Made by a program: the position numbers and the translations under genes
In this document: piece after piece, positions 60,253 to 64,000 of the stretch
Layout: each line of letters opens with the position of its first letter
How positions within the stretch are numbered: position 1 is the stretch's first letter
The notes under the pieces: generated by a model
What the model was told of the DNA's origin: nothing
The model's database searches: none
What the model saw: the letters and a program-made list of their open reading frames with translations, nothing else
DNA from: Microbaculum marinum
GTDB lineage: Bacteria > Pseudomonadota > Alphaproteobacteria > Rhizobiales > Tepidamorphaceae
Reading direction: 5' to 3' (one strand)
Assembly (NCBI RefSeq): GCF_042646165.1
Contig: NZ_JBHRTC010000004.1
DNA length: 64,000 nt

Positions 60253-61500
60253 TCACCCGAACCGCGTCACCGAATACGGCGCGGGATCGACAACCGTCGC
60301 CTCGCCGCAGATCATCTCCGCCAGGAGCCGCCCGCTGACCGGGCCGAGCGTCAGGCCGAGGTGGGCGTGGCCGAAGTCGAGCCAGAGGCCGGCATGGTTC
60401 GGCGCCGGGCCGATCGCGGGAAGCGAATCGGGGAAGGACGGGCGGCGGCCCATCCAGGGACTGTCCTCGACCGGCTCGCCGAGCGGTATCAGTTCGCGCA
60501 CATGCGGCTCGATGCGCGACACCTGCACCGGCGTCGGCGGCGCGTCGCGGTCGGCAAACTCGATGCCGGTGGTGACCCGGATGCCCAGCGTCATCGGCGA
60601 CATCGCATAGCCGTAGGAGACGTCGACGATCGGCCGCACCAGGCTGGCATTGCCCTTCGGCCGGTAGTGCGTGTGATAGCCGCGCTTCACCGCGAACGGC
60701 ACCCGGTAGCCGAGCGGCGTCAACAGGTCCATCGACCACGGCCCCAACGCCACGACCACCTCGCGGGCAGCGATCGAGCCGCCGTCGGTCTCGATCGTCC
60801 AGCCGGCGCCCGACGGCGTCAGCCGCCGCGTCGCGGTCCGCTCGAAGCTGCCGCCGTCGGCTGCGAACTGCGCGGCGTAGGCCTTGGTGACCGCGCCCGG
60901 ATCGCTCAGCGAGGCGACGTCGTGCCAGTGCTCGGCCCTGGCAAAGACCGAGTTGAGATGCGGTTCGAGCTCGCGGACCTCCTCGGGGTCCAGCACGTCG
61001 TAGCCGAAGCCGCCCTCGTCGGCGATCCTCCGTTCAAGGGCGTTGGCCTGGAAGGCGGCCTCGCTGCGGTAGATCCGGATCCAGCCGGTCTCGCGCAGGT
61101 AGCGTTCGGCGCCGGCCGCGCTGAGCAGCGCCTTGTGCTCGTCGATAGCATGGGCCAGCAGCGCCATGACGTGACCCCCGTTGGCGCGCAGCTTCGCCTC
61201 GCTCGAATTGGCGGCAAGCTGCATCAGCCACGGCGCGACCTTCGGCATCGCGCCCCAGTGGAAATGCATCTCCGGCTGCATGTTGCGGGCGTATCGGAGC
61301 AGCGAGCGGACGTCGCGCGGCATGGCGATCGGCACATAGGTGCCGCCCTCGATCACGCCGGTGTTGCCGTAGGAGGTCTCCTCGCCCGGATCGCGCCGGT
61401 CGACGAGTGTCACCGACCGGCCTCGCTTCTGCAGATGGATCGCCGCGGAAACGCCGACGATGCCGGCGCCGATCACCACAATGTCTCGCTCGGCCGTCAC
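60253..61500 (-). CDS. FAD-dependent oxidoreductase, D-amino acid dehydrogenase-like
   Basis: 415 aa. DIVVIGAGIVGVSAAIHLQKRG (residues ~5-26) is the FAD-binding dinucleotide motif, with VTLVDRRDPGEETSYGN following, and LPAIGPAPNHAGLWLDFGHAHLGLTLGPVSGRLLAE at the end, all in the DadA (D-amino acid dehydrogenase small subunit) pattern. Oxidises D-amino acids to keto acids with an electron-chain acceptor. Starts with GTG at 61500. Divergent from the BASS transporter gene (95-bp spacer). Confidence 0.9.
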   Translation of the reverse strand: MTAERDIVVIGAGIVGVSAAIHLQKRGRSVTLVDRRDPGEETSYGNTGVIEGGTYVPIAMPRDVRSLLRYARNMQPEMHFHWGAMPKVAPWLMQLAANSSEAKLRANGGHVMALLAHAIDEHKALLSAAGAERYLRETGWIRIYRSEAAFQANALERRIADEGGFGYDVLDPEEVRELEPHLNSVFARAEHWHDVASLSDPGAVTKAYAAQFAADGGSFERTATRRLTPSGAGWTIETDGGSIAAREVVVALGPWSMDLLTPLGYRVPFAVKRGYHTHYRPKGNASLVRPIVDVSYGYAMSPMTLGIRVTTGIEFADRDAPPTPVQVSRIEPHVRELIPLGEPVEDSPWMGRRPSFPDSLPAIGPAPNHAGLWLDFGHAHLGLTLGPVSGRLLAEMICGEATVVDPAPYSVTRFG

Positions 61501-61595
61501 GATGCTTTCCCGTTCGGTTGACTTCGCATAAGCAGGCGGGGAACCACCTGTAGCGCACTCCCCGCGCTCCCGACAACGGGGCAACGACCCGACCT

Positions 61596-62564
61596 ATGAT
61601 CGCCCAGATCCTGAAAGTCCTGGATTGGCTCGGCCGGCAGGGCACCCGGGCGATCGCGATCAGCCTCGTCCTCGGCATGGTGCTGCCGCCGCTGTCGGCG
61701 GTGCTGAAGCCGCTGATCCCGCAGGCCGTGTTCGTGCTGCTGCTGATCGCCTTCCTGCGGGTCGACGCCCATGCGGTATCGCACCGCCTGAAGCGGCCGT
61801 GGCTGGTGATTGCGGTGGTCGGCTGGATGATGGTGGTGCTGCCGCTGGCGCTCGGCCTGCCGCTTCTGGCGATCGGCGCCGAGACCTGGCGGCCGGGCGT
61901 CATGGTCGCATTCATCGTCATGGCGATCGCCCCGCCGATTATGTCGACGCCGGGTTTTGCCTATCTGCTCAACCTTGACGGCGCGCTGAGCCTGACCGTT
62001 CTTGTCGCCGCGATGATCGCCACGCCGGTGCTATGCCCGCTGATCGCCGGCCTGCTGGTCGGCGATGCCCTGCCCATTTCCGCTCTCGACATGGGCCTGC
62101 GACTGGCCGTCCTGCTGTGCGGTTCGCTGGTCGCTGCGCTCGTCCTGAGGCGGTTGATCGGGTTGGAACGCATCGAGCGCTCGCGGCGCATCTTCGACGG
62201 CGCCAATGTCGTGCTGCTGTTCGTGTTCGCCGTGGCGATCATGGACGGCGTCGCGGTGCGCCTCGTCGCCGAGCCGCTGTTCGTGCTCGGCCTGCTGGCG
62301 GCAGCGGTCGGATTTGCGTTGACGTTCATCGTGGTGTCCGCGCTGGTCTTCCGGTTCGCCGGCCTGGAGCAGTCGCTGACCATCGCGATCTCCGCCGGCA
62401 ACCGCAACATGGCGCTGATGGCCGCGGCCCTGGCAGGTGTCATCCCCGATGCGAGCTGGACGTTCTTCGCCGTCGCCCAGGTGCCGATCTATCTGCTGCC
62501 CTGGCTGACCAAGCCGGTGATCGACCGGCTGATCGGTTCGCCGCAGGAGCCGACCCGACATTGA
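61596..62564 (+). CDS. BASS-family (bile acid:Na+ symporter-like) transporter
   Basis: 322-aa inner-membrane protein with about nine to ten hydrophobic segments; LVLGMVLPPLSAVLKPLIPQAVFVLLLIAFLRVD and SAGNRNMALMAAAL (with the discontinuous-helix glycine/asparagine pattern) fit the BASS/BART superfamily. Substrate could be an organic acid. Divergent from the DadA-like gene; purB starts 58 bp downstream but is probably independent. Confidence 0.85.
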   Translation: MIAQILKVLDWLGRQGTRAIAISLVLGMVLPPLSAVLKPLIPQAVFVLLLIAFLRVDAHAVSHRLKRPWLVIAVVGWMMVVLPLALGLPLLAIGAETWRPGVMVAFIVMAIAPPIMSTPGFAYLLNLDGALSLTVLVAAMIATPVLCPLIAGLLVGDALPISALDMGLRLAVLLCGSLVAALVLRRLIGLERIERSRRIFDGANVVLLFVFAVAIMDGVAVRLVAEPLFVLGLLAAAVGFALTFIVVSALVFRFAGLEQSLTIAISAGNRNMALMAAALAGVIPDASWTFFAVAQVPIYLLPWLTKPVIDRLIGSPQEPTRH

Positions 62565-62622
62565 GCACGGAGCGGCCTTCTGCTAAAGACGCCGCTTCCG
62601 TCACGCAACACCCGACAAGCTG

Positions 62623-63933
62623 ATGATTCCGCGCTATTCACGCCCCGAGATGGCATCGATCTGGGCGCCGGAGACGAGATTCCGGATCTGGTTCGAGATC
62701 GAGGCCGCCGCCGCCGAAGCGATGGCGGACATCGGCCTGATTCCAGCCGACGCCGCCCGCACGATCCGCAAAAAGGGCGATGCCGCAGAATTCGATGTCG
62801 CCCGCATCGACGAGATCGAACGGGAGGTGAAGCACGACGTCATCGCCTTCCTGACGCACCTGGCCGAGTTCATCGGACCGGAGTCGCGCTTCGTCCATCT
62901 TGGCATGACGTCGTCGGACGTCCTCGACACCTGCCTGTCGATCCAGTTGAGCCGGGCCGCCGACCTCCTGCTCGCCGACGTCGACGCCCTGCTCGCGGCG
63001 CTGAAGCGGCGGGCGTTCGAGCACAGGCTCACTCCCACCATCGGCCGCAGTCACGGCATCCACGCCGAGCCGACCACCTTCGGCGTGAAGCTCGCCGGAT
63101 TCCACGCCGAGTTCGAGCGCAACCGCCGCCGCCTCGCCTCCGCCCGCGAGGAGATCGCCACCTGCGCGATGTCCGGCTCGGTCGGCTCGTTCGCCAATAT
63201 CGATCCGCGCATAGAGGAAATGGTCGCAGCGAAGCTCGGCCTGACGCCGGAGCCGGTCTCCACCCAGGTGATCCCCCGCGACCGGCATGCCGCCTTCTTC
63301 GCAACCCTCGGCGTCGTCGCTTCGTCGATCGAGCGGCTGGCGACCGAGATCCGGCATCTGCAGCGCACCGAGGTGCTGGAAGCCGAGGAATACTTCTCGC
63401 CGGGCCAGAAGGGCTCGTCGTCGATGCCGCACAAGCGCAACCCGGTGCTGACGGAGAATCTGACGGGCCTCGCCAGAATGGTGCGCGCCTATGTCACCCC
63501 GGCCCTCGAAAACGTCGCCCTATGGCACGAGCGGGACATTTCGCATTCGTCGGTGGAGAGGATGATCGGTCCCGACGCCACCGTGACGCTGGATTTCGCG
63601 CTGTCGCGGCTGACGGGCGTCGTCGACAATCTGGTGATCTATCCCGACCGCATGCGGGCAAATCTCGACCGACTGGGCGGTCTCATCCATTCGCAGCGGG
63701 TGCTGCTAGCACTGGCCCAGGCCGGCATGAGCCGCGAGGACGCCTATGCGGCCGTGCAGCGCCATGCCATGCGGGTCTGGAACGGCGAAGGCCAGTTCCT
63801 GGATTTCCTGAAGGAAGACCCGGAAGTGACTCAGGCGATTCAGGTTTCGGACCTCGAGGCCCTGTTCGACCTCGACTATCACTTCAAGAACGTCGATGCG
63901 ATCTTCGACCGGGTGTTCGGCCCGGGCGGGTAG
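62623..63933 (+). CDS. purB: Adenylosuccinate lyase
   Basis: 436 aa. Signature GSSSMPHKRNPVLTEN (~268-283) and the upstream GMTSSDVLDTCL and GRSHGIHAEPTTFGVKLAG motifs, with catalytic His and Ser. Catalyses two steps of purine synthesis (SAICAR cleavage and adenylosuccinate cleavage). Start ATG 62623, first conserved Met (MIPRYSRPEMASIW). Confidence 0.96.
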   Translation: MIPRYSRPEMASIWAPETRFRIWFEIEAAAAEAMADIGLIPADAARTIRKKGDAAEFDVARIDEIEREVKHDVIAFLTHLAEFIGPESRFVHLGMTSSDVLDTCLSIQLSRAADLLLADVDALLAALKRRAFEHRLTPTIGRSHGIHAEPTTFGVKLAGFHAEFERNRRRLASAREEIATCAMSGSVGSFANIDPRIEEMVAAKLGLTPEPVSTQVIPRDRHAAFFATLGVVASSIERLATEIRHLQRTEVLEAEEYFSPGQKGSSSMPHKRNPVLTENLTGLARMVRAYVTPALENVALWHERDISHSSVERMIGPDATVTLDFALSRLTGVVDNLVIYPDRMRANLDRLGGLIHSQRVLLALAQAGMSREDAYAAVQRHAMRVWNGEGQFLDFLKEDPEVTQAIQVSDLEALFDLDYHFKNVDAIFDRVFGPGG

Positions 63934-63942
63934 AGGTCGCAG

Positions 63943-64000
63943 TCAGCCTTCGCGCTGAAGCTGCTCCATCGCCGCGATCATCATCTCGTCCATGGTCCGG
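63943..64000 (-). CDS. Possible 3' end of a minus-strand gene (truncated by window)
   Basis: Reading the minus strand from the window edge, the last codons ...TMDEMMIAAMEQLQREG end in TGA at 63943, ten bases after the purB stop (convergent). Helical, charged residues suggest a real C-terminus, but no family can be named from 18 residues. Confidence 0.35.
   Translation of the reverse strand, partial: RTMDEMMIAAMEQLQREG

Noticed and set aside
59879..60610. Plus-strand open frame spanning the repeat mosaic and N gap
   Set aside because: It crosses an assembly gap and repeats and continues antisense to the D-amino acid dehydrogenase-like gene.

Overview
The window looks like a chromosomal segment of a GC-rich alphaproteobacterium, most likely in the Hyphomicrobiales (Rhizobiales). 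The reasons are G+C of about two thirds by eye, a Usg-family gene, a LivHMGF cluster carrying a DUF6867-type protein, a pcaBDC/TRAP/ABC aromatic-acid locus, and the CT-rich palindromic intergenic repeats common in that order. Genus cannot be fixed from the sequence. No phage, IS transposase, CRISPR array or rRNA was seen. One tRNA is present (tRNA-Leu, UAA). Three runs of N (30791-30805, 59823-59838, 60161-60186) mark assembly gaps, each inside repeat-rich intergenic DNA.

Layout. 1-656: tandem repeat array with inverted-repeat flanks. 657-3345 (-): three-gene ABC importer (COG2984/4120/1101 type). 3445-4890 (-): TrkH. 5199-6643: small proteins and an NTF2-like protein. 6766-9883 (-): an 85-aa helical protein, a sulfatase and a HAD hydrolase, facing a membrane-bound TolB-like/TPR regulator (10186-11985). 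12243-14524: two exported single-heme c-type cytochromes. 14499-19923: housekeeping genes (mgtC-like, gpt, CinA-like, sfsA, FkbM methyltransferase, map, radC). 20051-21399: an ArsR-SRPBCC-ClpP operon behind a perfect dyad. 21449-25649: a complete Anbu (ancestral beta subunit) operon with a consensus sigma-54 promoter. 25704-36412 (-): usg, then a form II CO/xanthine-dehydrogenase-like molybdenum hydroxylase cluster (coxG, S, L, M, D, E) with XdhC-type, LysE and MoeA/MobA-fusion genes. 36559-42399: pcaB-D-C followed by a TRAP transporter. 42584-48122: branched-chain-amino-acid-type ABC transporter ended by a clear terminator. 48270-54338: small regulatory and enzyme genes (DUF1194, GNATs, XRE-cupin, P1 peptidase, AraC/DUF2000, YciI-like) with two copies of a bipartite inverted-repeat element. 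54576-58744: indolepyruvate ferredoxin oxidoreductase with a divergent Lrp regulator. 58745-60252: gene-free, repeat- and hairpin-rich DNA. 60253-63933: D-amino acid dehydrogenase-like oxidoreductase, BASS-family transporter, purB.

How the parts work together. The cox-like operon is a full structural plus maturation set for a molybdenum hydroxylase of unknown substrate. The AYRGAGR active-site loop argues against a true aerobic CO dehydrogenase. The pca, TRAP and Liv loci together suggest uptake and ring-cleavage catabolism of protocatechuate-type aromatics, though no pcaHG is present here. The most attractive regulatory observation is a textbook -24/-12 sigma-54 promoter with an upstream dyad driving the Anbu operon, which predicts nitrogen- or enhancer-dependent control of this poorly understood bacterial proteasome relative. 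The ClpP paralogue immediately upstream makes this a compact proteolysis region.
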